Shown here piece after piece: positions 50,777-59,267 of a DNA stretch of 64,000 nt. The translations under genes were made by a program, and so were the position numbers. Under the pieces are notes generated by a model. The model was not told the origin of the DNA. It did no database searches and saw only the letters and a program-made list of their open reading frames with translations. Position 1 is the first letter of the stretch; each line of letters begins with the position of its first letter. Origin of the DNA: Chromobacterium alkanivorans (GTDB taxonomy: Bacteria > Pseudomonadota > Gammaproteobacteria > Burkholderiales > Chromobacteriaceae); the NCBI RefSeq assembly GCF_016937655.1, contig NZ_JAFHKL010000020.1, positions 1-64,000 on the forward strand, given 5' to 3'.

Positions 50777-50819
50777 AGTATGTCCGCGCCGGGGCCGGCG
50801 CGGACATGATTTGGATCAA
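50777..50819 (-). promoter_or_regulatory. FNR/Dnr-type promoter of nnrS
   Basis: On the minus strand: TTGAT-CCAA-ATCAT (50819-50806, 9 of 10) and CATACT (50782-50777) as the -10. The start falls near 50771, 41.5 bases from the box centre and 21 bases before the ATG. Confidence 0.65.
50781..50806. repeat. 26-bp perfect palindrome inside the nnrS promoter
   Basis: TGTCCGCGCCGG - GG/CC centre - CCGGCGCGGACA. It fills the space between the FNR box and the -10. It might be the terminator of the upstream chemoreceptor gene or an operator. Confidence 0.6.
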
Positions 50820-50844
50820 GGCTTTCCGAGCGCGTCGGCGCGGC

Positions 50845-52173
50845 TCAGGCGCGCTGCTGCAGCAGCTCCGACACGTCGCGCACCACTTGCACCACTTCCT
50901 TGGCGCCGGCGCGGATCTCGGCGATGGAGTCGCGCGCCTGCTCGGACAGCTGCAGGCTGGTGTCGGCCAGGCCGCGCACCTGCTGCATCGAGGTGATGGC
51001 GGACTTGGAATCTTCCTGGATGCTGCGCACGATGCCGGAGATCTCGCCGGTGGATTGACTGGTGCGCTCCGCCAGTTTGCGCACCTCATCGGCCACCACG
51101 GCAAAGCCGCGGCCCATCTCGCCGGCGCGTGCCGCTTCGATCGCCGCGTTGAGCGCCAGCAGATTGGTCTGGTCGGCGATTTCGCTGATGGTGCTGATGA
51201 TGGTGCCGATCTGGCCGGAGCTGTCGCCCAGCTTGGTGATGATGACGGAGGAGCTTTCCACGCTGGACGCCACCTTGGTGATTTCGCTGGCGGCCTGTTC
51301 CAGCACCGCGCTGCCCTTGACCGACAGCTGCTCGGTGTTGACCGAGACTTCCACCGCCGATTGGGCGTTCTCCGCCTGGGCTTGCAATTGCTGCACCCGG
51401 CGGCTGATGTCCTGGGCGAACTTGACCACCCGTACCGGCTTGCCGTTGAGGTCGTAGACCGGATTGTAAGTGGCTTCCAGCCAGATGGTCTGCCCGTTCT
51501 TGCTCAGGCGCTTGAACTGGCCCTGGAAAAACTTGCCCTGGCGCAGCTGGCGCCAGAACTCGGCGTAGTCGGCGCTGGCGGCGTAGTCGGCGTCGCAGAG
51601 CATGCGGTGATGCTTGCCGCGGATTTCGGCCAGCGTATAGCCGAAGGTGTTGAGGAAGTTTTCGTTGGCGTCCTGGATATTGCCGTCCAGATCAAACTCG
51701 ATCTGGGCCATGGAGCGGCTGATCGCCAGGCGGATGGCCTGGTCGTTCTGCTCCCGGTGCACTTGTTCCGAGATGTCGGACGCCACCTTGACCACGCCGC
51801 AGACCTGGCCGTCGCTGGACAGAACCGGGGTGTAGCTGGCTTCCAGCCAGATCTCCTCGCCGTTTTTCGCATAGCGGTTGAAGCGGCCGTTGACCGGCTC
51901 GCCGTGCTTCAGCTTTTGCCAGAACTCGGCGTAGGCGGCGCTGGAAACATGGTTTTTATCGCAGAAGATGCGGTGATGCTTGCCGATGACTTCTTCGCGC
52001 CGGTAGCCCATGGTGCGCAGGAAGTTTTCATTGACGTTGGTGACGATGCCGTCGGGGGTGAATTGTATCATCGCCATGGAACGGTCGATGGCGGACAGCA
52101 TGCCGCGCAGGCCGTCCAGTTGGCCGGTCAGCTCGTTGAGCTGCTCCTTGAGTTTTCCGGAAAAAAAGGGCAT
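50845..52173 (-). CDS. Soluble double-PAS chemoreceptor
   Basis: 442 aa from the ATG at 52173, where GGAGG lies 5 bases upstream; earlier Met codons lack this. No membrane helix. Two tandem PAS domains (about 20-145 and 145-265) each carry G-x-x-x-x-x-N-E-N-F-L-x-T-x-G-Y and K-H-H-R-x-x-C-D, and are clearly repeats of each other. The MCP signalling domain (about 280-440) has [12 protein letters not shown] and [11 protein letters not shown]. The protein is shorter than usual and ends soon after the tip, without a receptor C-terminal pentapeptide. Likely a cytoplasmic energy or redox sensor. Confidence 0.9.
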   Translation of the reverse strand: MPFFSGKLKEQLNELTGQLDGLRGMLSAIDRSMAMIQFTPDGIVTNVNENFLRTMGYRREEVIGKHHRIFCDKNHVSSAAYAEFWQKLKHGEPVNGRFNRYAKNGEEIWLEASYTPVLSSDGQVCGVVKVASDISEQVHREQNDQAIRLAISRSMAQIEFDLDGNIQDANENFLNTFGYTLAEIRGKHHRMLCDADYAASADYAEFWRQLRQGKFFQGQFKRLSKNGQTIWLEATYNPVYDLNGKPVRVVKFAQDISRRVQQLQAQAENAQSAVEVSVNTEQLSVKGSAVLEQAASEITKVASSVESSSVIITKLGDSSGQIGTIISTISEIADQTNLLALNAAIEAARAGEMGRGFAVVADEVRKLAERTSQSTGEISGIVRSIQEDSKSAITSMQQVRGLADTSLQLSEQARDSIAEIRAGAKEVVQVVRDVSELLQQRA

Positions 52174-52446
52174 GGCTGCCTCCATTGTAATTGCCATCCA
52201 GGAGTGCCATTGGAGCACGCCAACCTCATTTCAAACTAATACATTCCACATGATTTAGAAGGGAAATTTATTTTTGAATGAATTGCTTATTGGTGGGCGG
52301 CGTTGACCATAGGCACGGATTAACAGTGTATCCAGCTATTGCGTCAATAACATCTCGCCATTGACGAGCTGCTGATTTAAGACAAATGCAAAAGCCGGGC
52401 TTATCATGGGTGCGCAACCCACCCGTCCAAACTCAATGGAGCGCGT

Positions 52447-53151
52447 ATGAGCGATTTATCCGCCTTTCCCATCACTCGCAAATGGCCTGCGAAATATCCG
52501 GAACGCATCCAGCTGTATTCGCTGACCACGCCCAATGGGGTCAAGGCGTCCATCATGCTGGAAGAAACCGGCCTGCCGTATGAAGCGCACCTGGTCAGCT
52601 TCGACAGCAACGATCAGTTGTCGCCGGAATTCCTGTCCTTGAACCCCAATAACAAGATTCCCGCCATTCTCGATCCGGCCGGCCCGAGCGGCAAGCCGCT
52701 GGCCTTGTTCGAGTCCGGCGCCATCCTGCTGTATCTGGCGGAGAAGAGCGGCCAATTGCTGCCCGCCGATCCTGCCGCGCGCTACGAAGCCATACAGTGG
52801 CTGATGTTCCAGATGGGCGGCATCGGTCCGATGTTCGGCCAGCTGGGGTTTTTCCATAAATTCGCCGGCAAGGACTACGAGGACAAACGCCCGCGCGACC
52901 GTTATGTGAACGAGGCGCGCCGCCTGCTGGCGGTGCTGGACCAGCGCTTGAGCGGCCGCCAGTGGGTGATGGGCGACGACTACGGCATCGCCGACATCGC
53001 TATCTTCCCCTGGGTGCGCAATCTGATCGGTTTTTACGAGGCCGGCGAGTTGGTGTCGATTGCGGACTTCCCGCAGGTGACGCGGGCCTTGGACGCCTTC
53101 CTGGCGCGGCCGGCGGTGCAGCGCGGGCTGACGATTCCGTCGAGATCGTAA
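52447..53151 (+). CDS. Glutathione S-transferase family protein
   Basis: 234 aa. N-terminal thioredoxin fold (about 20-100) with I-Q-L-Y-S-L-T-T-P-N-G-V-K-A-S, N-N-K-I-P-A-I and the glutathione-contact motif F-E-S-G-A-I-L-L-Y-L-A. The C-terminal helical domain has G-D-D-Y-G-I-A-D-I-A-I-F-P-W. The N-terminal extension and the T-T-P-N-G motif place it with the YfcG/YghU (Nu) class, which shows disulfide reductase activity toward glutathione. A terminator follows. Confidence 0.92.
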   Translation: MSDLSAFPITRKWPAKYPERIQLYSLTTPNGVKASIMLEETGLPYEAHLVSFDSNDQLSPEFLSLNPNNKIPAILDPAGPSGKPLALFESGAILLYLAEKSGQLLPADPAARYEAIQWLMFQMGGIGPMFGQLGFFHKFAGKDYEDKRPRDRYVNEARRLLAVLDQRLSGRQWVMGDDYGIADIAIFPWVRNLIGFYEAGELVSIADFPQVTRALDAFLARPAVQRGLTIPSRS

Positions 53152-53185
53152 ACCGCTTGTTCCTGGCGGTTTTGCCCGCGCAAGC

Positions 53186-53209
53186 AAAAGCCCCCAAACG
53201 GGGGCTTTT
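53186..53209 (+). terminator. Terminator of the glutathione transferase gene
   Basis: AAAAGCCCCC-AAAC-GGGGGCTTTT, a perfect 10-bp stem with T run; it works in both directions. Confidence 0.9.
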
Positions 53210-53219
53210 CATTTGCTTG

Positions 53220-53362
53220 GAGCCTGTTCACAGTCTTGCGAGCCAGGGCGAGACAAGGCGAAAACCGCTGAGAAAGCGGAATGCACACGTGGTACATGAG
53301 CATTTCGAAGCGGTACTCACCGTGTCGCGTTTCACGACGCGCAGCAGACCTTGAACAGCTTC
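53220..53362 (-). repeat. MITE-like repeat, copy R6
   Basis: 143 bp, same orientation as R1. Ends GAGCCTGTTCA / TTGAACAGCTTC. Its right end is the base before the flgA stop codon, in a convergent gap. Confidence 0.88.
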
Positions 53363-54079
53363 TTAGTCCACCGGGTTGACCTCGCCCGGCTGGCTGGCGC
53401 GGGCGCGGATCACCTTGCCGGTGGCGCTGTTGCGCACGCGGATGATCTCGCCCTGGCGGCCGTTGCCCAGCGCCTCGCCGGCGGCGACCACCTCGATGCC
53501 GCTGTTGCGCGCCACGATGCGCACTTCCTCGCCGCGCTTGACCAGCAGGCTGGCCTCCAGCGCCTTGAGCCGCAGCGGCTGGCCCTGGCGCAGCGCGGTG
53601 CGGTTGCTCAATCCCTCCAGCTTGGTCTTGGCGCCCACCATGTCGGCCGGGTCCAGCACCGGCCGTTCCATCCATTCGATGTCGCCGGCGTCCAGCAGGC
53701 TGCGCGCCGGGATGTCGCGCGCCGCCACCGCCACGCGGGCGCTGATATCGGCGCGGACGATGAATTCAGCGTCCCAGCCGGCGGCGTCGCAGCGCGCCTG
53801 CAGCCGCATGCGGCTGGGCGCGCGTTCGTCCAGCGCGGCGACGCGCACCGGCTCGGGGCAGGGCGGGGCGTTGAAGCCCCGCGGCGGCAGCGCCTTGACG
53901 TTGACGCGGGCGGCTTCCAGGCCGGCTTTTTCCAGTTTTTGCAGCAGCAAGGCGCGTGCGGTTTGCTCCACTGCGGCGGCGGCCGGATAGGGGGCCGCCA
54001 ACGCCGGGAAGCAGGGCAGGATGAGCAGCGCAGCCAATAGCGGCGCGGTTTGATGCCGATAGGATGTGAAAATTGCCAT
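53363..54079 (-). CDS. flgA: Flagellar basal body P-ring formation protein FlgA
   Basis: 238 aa with a signal peptide (about 1-27, ending A-L-A-A). The C-terminal SAF domain (about 110-235) has D-I-P-A-R-S-L-L-D-A-G-D-I-E-W, R-Q-G-Q-P-L-R and the final K-V-I-R-A-R-A-S-Q-P-G-E-V. It is the periplasmic chaperone for FlgI P-ring assembly. It diverges from flgB, as in other flg clusters. The Shine-Dalgarno is weak. Confidence 0.93.
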   Translation of the reverse strand: MAIFTSYRHQTAPLLAALLILPCFPALAAPYPAAAAVEQTARALLLQKLEKAGLEAARVNVKALPPRGFNAPPCPEPVRVAALDERAPSRMRLQARCDAAGWDAEFIVRADISARVAVAARDIPARSLLDAGDIEWMERPVLDPADMVGAKTKLEGLSNRTALRQGQPLRLKALEASLLVKRGEEVRIVARNSGIEVVAAGEALGNGRQGEIIRVRNSATGKVIRARASQPGEVNPVD

Positions 54080-54214
54080 TACGGATGACTTGGTAATTAT
54101 CCCGTATACGTGAGGGGGTGCGGTTATTAGTATCGCTTTTCAATCGACCGGCCATTTAATGTGAATTAGATAGCCGATGTTTAAACATGGTAGAGAACCG
54201 CATGGGTCTAGGCA

Positions 54215-54574
54215 ATGGGTTTGCACCTTGATAAAGCATTGAGCGTCCACCCTGCTGCCTTGCAGTTGAGGGCGGAGCGCACCCGTATTCTGGCGTCCAA
54301 CATCGCCAACGAGAACACGCCCGGCTACCAGGCGCGGGACATCGACTTCAAAACGGCTTTGGCCGCTTCGGCGGACGACGCCGCGTTTCCGCTGGATTCG
54401 CCGTCCGGCGAATTGCAATACCGGCTGCCCAATCATCCCGCGCGCGACGGCAACACCGTGGAGCTGGGCGTGGAGCAGGCCGAGTTCGCGCAGAACGTTT
54501 CCGAATTCCAGACCAGCCTCGCCTTTCTGAACATGAAGTTCCGCGGGCTGGCCAAAGTGATAGCAGGTCAGTAA
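54215..54574 (+). CDS. flgB: Flagellar rod protein FlgB
   Basis: 119 aa. The N-terminal helix with A-L-S-V-H-P-A-A-L-Q-L-R-A-E-R and the rod signature I-L-A-S-N-I-A-N-E-N-T-P-G-Y-Q-A-R-D-I-D-F are typical. It is a proximal rod subunit exported by the flagellar type III system. First gene of the flgBCDEFGHIJKL run, 136 bases from divergent flgA. A weak match to a sigma-28 -10 (GCCGATGT at 54173) lies upstream. Confidence 0.96.
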   Translation: MGLHLDKALSVHPAALQLRAERTRILASNIANENTPGYQARDIDFKTALAASADDAAFPLDSPSGELQYRLPNHPARDGNTVELGVEQAEFAQNVSEFQTSLAFLNMKFRGLAKVIAGQ

Positions 54575-54577
54575 GCC

Positions 54578-55003
54578 ATGTCCTTCCGCGATATTTCCCG
54601 CATTGCCGGCTCCGCCATGACGGCGCAGACGGTGCGTCTCAACACCGTGGCCAGCAATCTGGCCAACGCCGACACCGCCGCCGGCAGCGAGCAGGCGGCC
54701 TACCGCTCCCGCAAGCCGGTGTTCGCCACCCAGTACCGGGGCGGCGACGGTTTCGACGGCTGGCGCGGCGCCAGCGTGGGCGTGCTGGACGTGGTGCAGA
54801 ACCAGGAGCCGGTGCGCAAGGCGCACGAGCCGGGCAATCCGCTGGCCGACGCTGACGGCAATGTTTTCTATTCCAATGTGAACGCGGTGGAGGAGATGAC
54901 CGACATGCTGTCGGCCTCTCGCGCGTTCCAGACCAATGTGGAAGTGCTGGCCCGGGTCAAGGGCATGCAGCAGGACCTGCTGAAACTGGGAGACAACGCA
55001 TGA
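54578..55003 (+). CDS. flgC: Flagellar rod protein FlgC
   Basis: 141 aa. N-terminal rod motif V-A-S-N-L-A-N-A-D-T and C-terminal helix with N-V-N-A-V-E-E-M-T-D-M-L-S-A-S-R-A-F-Q-T-N-V-E split over the last 40 residues, both standard for rod/hook axial proteins. It starts 3 bases after flgB and overlaps flgD by 4 bases. Confidence 0.96.
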   Translation: MSFRDISRIAGSAMTAQTVRLNTVASNLANADTAAGSEQAAYRSRKPVFATQYRGGDGFDGWRGASVGVLDVVQNQEPVRKAHEPGNPLADADGNVFYSNVNAVEEMTDMLSASRAFQTNVEVLARVKGMQQDLLKLGDNA

Positions 55004-55683
55004 GCGTGAACGCCGCGCAGAACGGGCAGCAAAGCCAGTCCGCCGCCTCCAACGGCGCCAACCCGGCCGTGGCGCCGGCCGCCGGGCAAAGCACAGGCAT
55101 GGACGATATGTTCATGAAGTTGTTGCTGGCCCAGATCCAGAACCAGAACCCGCTGGACCCCACCGACGCCTCGCAGTTCGTCAGCCAGCTGGCGCAGATG
55201 AGCCAGATGAAGAGCTCCGCCGACATGCTCAAGCAATTGCAGGGCAACGCGCTGATGCTGCGCGAACTGCAGGGCGTGTCGCTGGGCTCGCAAGTGGGGA
55301 GGCAGGTGCTGGTGCAGGCCGATCAGGCGCACCTGAGCGGCAAGGACCCCTTGTCCGGCCGCGTCACCCTGTCCGGCGAAGAGCAGCAGGTGTCCCTGGT
55401 GCTGACCGACTCCGGCGGCCAGCAGACCGTGATCGATCTGGGCAAGCGCCCGGCCGGCGAATTCGACTTCAACGTGGACCCGAGCAAGCACGGGCTGGTG
55501 GAAGGCGATTACAAGCTGGAAGTGCGCACCGCGTCCAAGTCCAAGGCCGGGCTGGAGATGCTGGCCACCGTGTCCGGCGTGCGTCTGCCCATCAACGGCG
55601 GCGAGCCCACGCTGACGCTGGCCGGACTGGGCGAATTCCCCGCTTCCGCCATTACTCGCCTGCTGGGCAAGACCCAGGCCTGA
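55000..55683 (+). CDS. flgD: Flagellar hook cap protein FlgD
   Basis: 227 aa. The N-terminal block F-M-K-L-L-L-A-Q-I-Q-N-Q-N-P-L-D-P-T-D-A-S-Q-F (read across residues 37-60) is the FlgD signature. The C-terminal half carries Ig-like and tudor-like folds. It caps the growing hook and is lost later. The start overlaps the flgC stop (ATGA). Confidence 0.95.
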   Translation: MSVNAAQNGQQSQSAASNGANPAVAPAAGQSTGMDDMFMKLLLAQIQNQNPLDPTDASQFVSQLAQMSQMKSSADMLKQLQGNALMLRELQGVSLGSQVGRQVLVQADQAHLSGKDPLSGRVTLSGEEQQVSLVLTDSGGQQTVIDLGKRPAGEFDFNVDPSKHGLVEGDYKLEVRTASKSKAGLEMLATVSGVRLPINGGEPTLTLAGLGEFPASAITRLLGKTQA

Positions 55684-55721
55684 AGCGCCGATTCAAGATA
55701 CCTACGAACTTTGGAGCGACC

Positions 55722-56900
55722 ATGAGTTTCGACATTGCTTTGTCCGGCATTAACGCCGTCAACAACCAACTGGGCAATATCAGTAACAACATCGCCAACA
55801 CCGGCACCTACGGCTTCAAGTCCAGCCGTACCAGCTTCTCCGCCGCCTACGCCGGCGCGCAGCCGATGGGGGTGGAAGTGGTCGGCCACAGTCAGAACAT
55901 GGCGCGCAACGGCAATACCGTGCGCACCGGCCGTCCGCTGGACGCCGCCATCGACGGCCGCGGCTTCTTCGTCAGCCGCGACCTGAACGGCGGCATGGCC
56001 TATTCACGCGTCGGCATTTTCAACGCCGACAAGGACGGCTACCTGATTGACGGCTTCAACCGTCGCGTGCAGGGTTACGGCAAGGCCGACGGCAACGCGC
56101 TGGGCGCCTTCGGCGACATCAAGATCCCCAACGGCAACATCCCGGCCAAGGCCAGCGACAAGCTGCAATACGTCGGCAATATGTCGGCGGGCTGGAGCGT
56201 GCAGACCGTGCCGTTCGACAAGGCGCAGAACACCTTCAACAGCTCGGCGGTGTCCACGGTTTACGATTCCCTGGGCAATAAGCTCAACCTGACCCAGTAC
56301 TTCTGCAAGACCGGTCCCAGCACCGTCACCGTGCACTACACGCTGGACGGCGTCGACCTGCCCACCACCGCCACCCTGAATTTCGACACCGACGGCAAGC
56401 TGACCAGCCCTACCGCGCCGGTGGCGCTGAACCTGGGCACCCCCGCCGGCGCGTCCCCGCTGGCGGTGAAGCTGGACTACACCGGCACCACTCAGTTCGC
56501 AGGCGAAAGCAGCCAGACCCTGAACGCCAGCAACGGCTATCCGTCCGGCTCGATGACCGGCACCAGCCTGAACGACAACGGCGACGTGGTGGCGGCCTAC
56601 AGCAACGGCCAGAAGCAGGTGGTGGGCACGCTGGCCATCGCCAACTTCCCCAACGAAGCCGCGCTGCAAGCCACTTCGCAGACCAGCTGGGTGGAAACTG
56701 CCGGCTCCGGCACCGCGGTGTACTCGCGCCCGGGCGCCGGCCTGTCCGGCAATCTGCTGGCCTTCACCCTGGAACAGTCCAATGTGGACATGACCTCCGA
56801 ACTGGTGGACCTGATGACCGCGCAGCGCAACTACCAGGCCAACACCAAGGTGATTTCCACCGAGAACCAGACCATCCAGGCGTTGATGCAGGCGGTCTAA
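55722..56900 (+). CDS. flgE: Flagellar hook protein FlgE
   Basis: 392 aa, near the Salmonella size (403). N-terminal M-S-F-D-I-A-L-S-G-I-N-A-V and I-S-N-N-I-A-N-T-G-T-Y-G-F-K, a central beta-rich region with A-V-S-T-V-Y-D-S-L-G-N, and the C-terminal helix N-V-D-M-T-S-E-L-V-D-L-M-T-A-Q-R-N-Y. TTGGAG precedes the ATG. It forms the universal joint of the flagellum. Confidence 0.96.
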   Translation: MSFDIALSGINAVNNQLGNISNNIANTGTYGFKSSRTSFSAAYAGAQPMGVEVVGHSQNMARNGNTVRTGRPLDAAIDGRGFFVSRDLNGGMAYSRVGIFNADKDGYLIDGFNRRVQGYGKADGNALGAFGDIKIPNGNIPAKASDKLQYVGNMSAGWSVQTVPFDKAQNTFNSSAVSTVYDSLGNKLNLTQYFCKTGPSTVTVHYTLDGVDLPTTATLNFDTDGKLTSPTAPVALNLGTPAGASPLAVKLDYTGTTQFAGESSQTLNASNGYPSGSMTGTSLNDNGDVVAAYSNGQKQVVGTLAIANFPNEAALQATSQTSWVETAGSGTAVYSRPGAGLSGNLLAFTLEQSNVDMTSELVDLMTAQRNYQANTKVISTENQTIQALMQAV

Positions 56901-56916
56901 GGCGGGGCAAGGATAA

Positions 56917-57648
56917 ATGGACGCACTGATCTACACCGCGATGAGCGGCGCCGACCGCATGCTCAAGGCGCAGCAGATTCACGCCAACAACATCGCCAAC
57001 GCCGAAACCGGCGGCTTCCGCGCCGACATCGGCGTCAGCACCAGCCAGACCGTGCCCGGCTACGGCTACGATGCGCGCCACCTGAGCCAGAACGGCGCCA
57101 ACGCGGTGGACATGCGCAGCGGCGCGGTGGTGGAGACCGGCCGCGAACTGGACGTGGCGGTGAAGGGCGAGGGCTTTTTCGCCGTGCAGGGGCCGGACGG
57201 CAACGAGGCCTACACCCGCGCCGGCGCCATGGTGGCGGACATGGACGGCAAGCTGAGCGTCAACGGCCATCCGGTGTTGGGCGACGGCGGCCAGATCACC
57301 TTGCCGGCGGACTACGTCAAGCTGCACATCGGCAGCGACGGCGTGATCTCGGTGCTGGCCGCCGGCGAAAGCGAAATGCAGCCCATCGACAAGCTCAAGC
57401 TGGTCAAGCCGCTGTCGCAGGACATCGCCAAGGACCCCAACGGCCTGGTGATCAGCCGCCAGGGCGGGGTGTTGGCCGTCGACGACACCGTCAAGGTGCA
57501 GGGCGAGCACCTGGAGCGCAGCAATGTGTCGGCGGTGGAGGAGATGGTGGCCACCATGACGCTGAATCGCAATTTTGAAATGCAGATGCGCTTGTTCAAC
57601 TCCGCCAGCGACATGGTGGAGGCGGGCAACCGCCTGGTGCGCGCCTGA
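56917..57648 (+). CDS. flgF: Flagellar rod protein FlgF
   Basis: 243 aa. The start M-D-A-L-I-Y-T-A-M-S-G-A is typical of FlgF, followed by H-A-N-N-I-A-N-A-E-T-G-G-F-R. The mid-section has G-E-G-F-F-A-V-Q-G-P-D-G and Y-T-R-A-G, and the C-terminus S-N-V-S-A-V-E-E-M-V-A-T-M. AAGGA precedes the ATG. Proximal/distal rod junction subunit. Confidence 0.96.
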   Translation: MDALIYTAMSGADRMLKAQQIHANNIANAETGGFRADIGVSTSQTVPGYGYDARHLSQNGANAVDMRSGAVVETGRELDVAVKGEGFFAVQGPDGNEAYTRAGAMVADMDGKLSVNGHPVLGDGGQITLPADYVKLHIGSDGVISVLAAGESEMQPIDKLKLVKPLSQDIAKDPNGLVISRQGGVLAVDDTVKVQGEHLERSNVSAVEEMVATMTLNRNFEMQMRLFNSASDMVEAGNRLVRA

Positions 57649-57712
57649 TCCGGCCTTCCAATAACAGCGCCGCGGCCAAGGCCGACGGCGCAAACCATCG
57701 GGGAATCGAAAC

Positions 57713-58501
57713 ATGAATCCAGCAATGTGGGTGAGCAAGACTGGCATCCAGGCGCAGGACGCGCGTCTGACCGCCATCGCCAACAACCTCGCCAACGTCA
57801 ACACCGTCGGCTTCAAGCGCGACCGCATGGTGTTCGAAGACCTGTTCTACCAAGTGGACCGCCAGCCAGGCGGCAAGACCGATCAGGACAATACCGCGCC
57901 GCTGGGCGTGCAGCTGGGCAACGGCACCCGTCTGGTGGGCACCCAGAAAGTGTTCACCTCGGGCACGCTGACCACCACCAATCAATCGCTGGATCTGGCC
58001 ATCGTCGGCCAGGGCTTTCTGCAAGTGAAGATGAGCAACGGCGAAACCGGCTATACCCGCGCCGGCCAGCTGCAGCGCAACGATCAGGGTGTCATCACCA
58101 CCCCGCAGGGCCTGCCGCTGGAGCCGGCGATCACCATCCCGGGCGACGCTTCCTCGGTCACCATCAGCGAAACCGGCACCGTCAGCTACACCCGCGGCAG
58201 CGGCAGCACGCTGGAAACCGCCGGCCAGATCGAACTGGCCAGCTTCGTCAACCCGGCCGGCCTGCTGGCGCTGGGCGACAACCTGTTCCAGAAGACCGCC
58301 GCCAGCGGCGAAGCCACCGTCGACGCGCCGGGCTCCGGCTCGCTGGGCAAGCTCAAGCAGGGCTCGCTGGAGGGCTCCAACGTCCAGGTGGTGGAGGAAA
58401 TGGTGGACATGATCGCCGCGCAGCGCACCTATGAGATGAACACCAAGGTGCTGAGCGCCGCCGACAATATGATGCAGTACCTGGCGCAGTCGGCCCGATG
58501 A
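57713..58501 (+). CDS. flgG: Flagellar distal rod protein FlgG
   Basis: 262 aa, standard length (260). It begins M-N-P-A-M-W-V-S-K-T-G-I-Q-A-Q and has I-A-N-N-L-A-N-V-N-T-V-G-F-K-R, Y-T-R-A-G-Q-L-Q and the end S-N-V-Q-V-V-E-E-M-V-D-M-I. It overlaps flgH by 4 bases. Confidence 0.97.
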   Translation: MNPAMWVSKTGIQAQDARLTAIANNLANVNTVGFKRDRMVFEDLFYQVDRQPGGKTDQDNTAPLGVQLGNGTRLVGTQKVFTSGTLTTTNQSLDLAIVGQGFLQVKMSNGETGYTRAGQLQRNDQGVITTPQGLPLEPAITIPGDASSVTISETGTVSYTRGSGSTLETAGQIELASFVNPAGLLALGDNLFQKTAASGEATVDAPGSGSLGKLKQGSLEGSNVQVVEEMVDMIAAQRTYEMNTKVLSAADNMMQYLAQSAR

Positions 58502-59148
58502 AGCTGCTGGCCCTGAGCGCGCTGGCGCTGCTGCTGGCCGGCTGCGCGCAGCCGATTCCGCCGCAGACCACGCAGGAATTCGCCTTGCCGGAATTGCTGC
58601 AGCAGCCGCAGCGCGGCAAGGGCGGCGGCGTGTTCACCGTCGCCGGCGCGCAATCGCTGACTTCGGACAGCCGCGCCTTCCGTCCCGGCGACGTGCTGAC
58701 CGTGGTGCTGGAAGAAACCACTCAGGCCAGCAAGAAGGCCGGCACCAGCTTCGGCAAGAAATCCGGCGCCAACATCGCGCCGTCCTTGTTGGGCAACACC
58801 ACCTTCCGCGCCCAAGTGGGCGTGGACGCCGGCCGCGACTTCAACGGCTCTTCCACCTCCACCCAGCAGAACATGCTGTCCGGCGCGCTGACCGTGGTGG
58901 TGCACAAGGTGCTGGGCAACGGCCTGCTGGAAGTGAAGGGCGAAAAACAGCTGGTGCTGAACCAGGGCGAGGAATTCCTGCGCCTGGCCGGCTATGTGCG
59001 GGTGGAAGACATCGACACCGACAACCGCGTGTCCTCGCTGCGCATCGCCAACGCCCGCATCGGCTACTCCGGCCGCGGGGCCTTGTCGGACGCCAACGAA
59101 CCCGGCTGGCTGATGAAGTTCTTCGCCAGCCCGCTGATGCCGTTCTGA
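58498..59148 (+). CDS. flgH: Flagellar L-ring lipoprotein FlgH
   Basis: 216 aa with a lipoprotein signal and lipobox L-L-A-G-C (Cys17). Family blocks F-R-P-G-D-V-L-T-V-V-L-E-E and G-N-G-L-L-E-V-K-G-E-K-Q, then L-A-G-Y-V-R-V-E-D-I near the end. Outer-membrane bushing of the basal body. The start codon overlaps flgG. Confidence 0.96.
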   Translation: MKLLALSALALLLAGCAQPIPPQTTQEFALPELLQQPQRGKGGGVFTVAGAQSLTSDSRAFRPGDVLTVVLEETTQASKKAGTSFGKKSGANIAPSLLGNTTFRAQVGVDAGRDFNGSSTSTQQNMLSGALTVVVHKVLGNGLLEVKGEKQLVLNQGEEFLRLAGYVRVEDIDTDNRVSSLRIANARIGYSGRGALSDANEPGWLMKFFASPLMPF

Positions 59149-59267
59149 GCGGCGGAGCGGCGGGGAGTCCGGGCGGGACAACAGGCGGGCGCTGATGGGC
59201 GTCCGCCGTTCGCGTATGCGGCCCTTGGGGCGAGCATGCGCAATCACAGAATCATTCAGGGCGGATC

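Noticed and set aside
54155..54180. Sigma-28 promoter upstream of flgB (TTTA-N14-GCCGATGT)
   Set aside because: The -10 is a fair match, but the -35 and spacing are poor, and early flg genes are usually not sigma-28 dependent.
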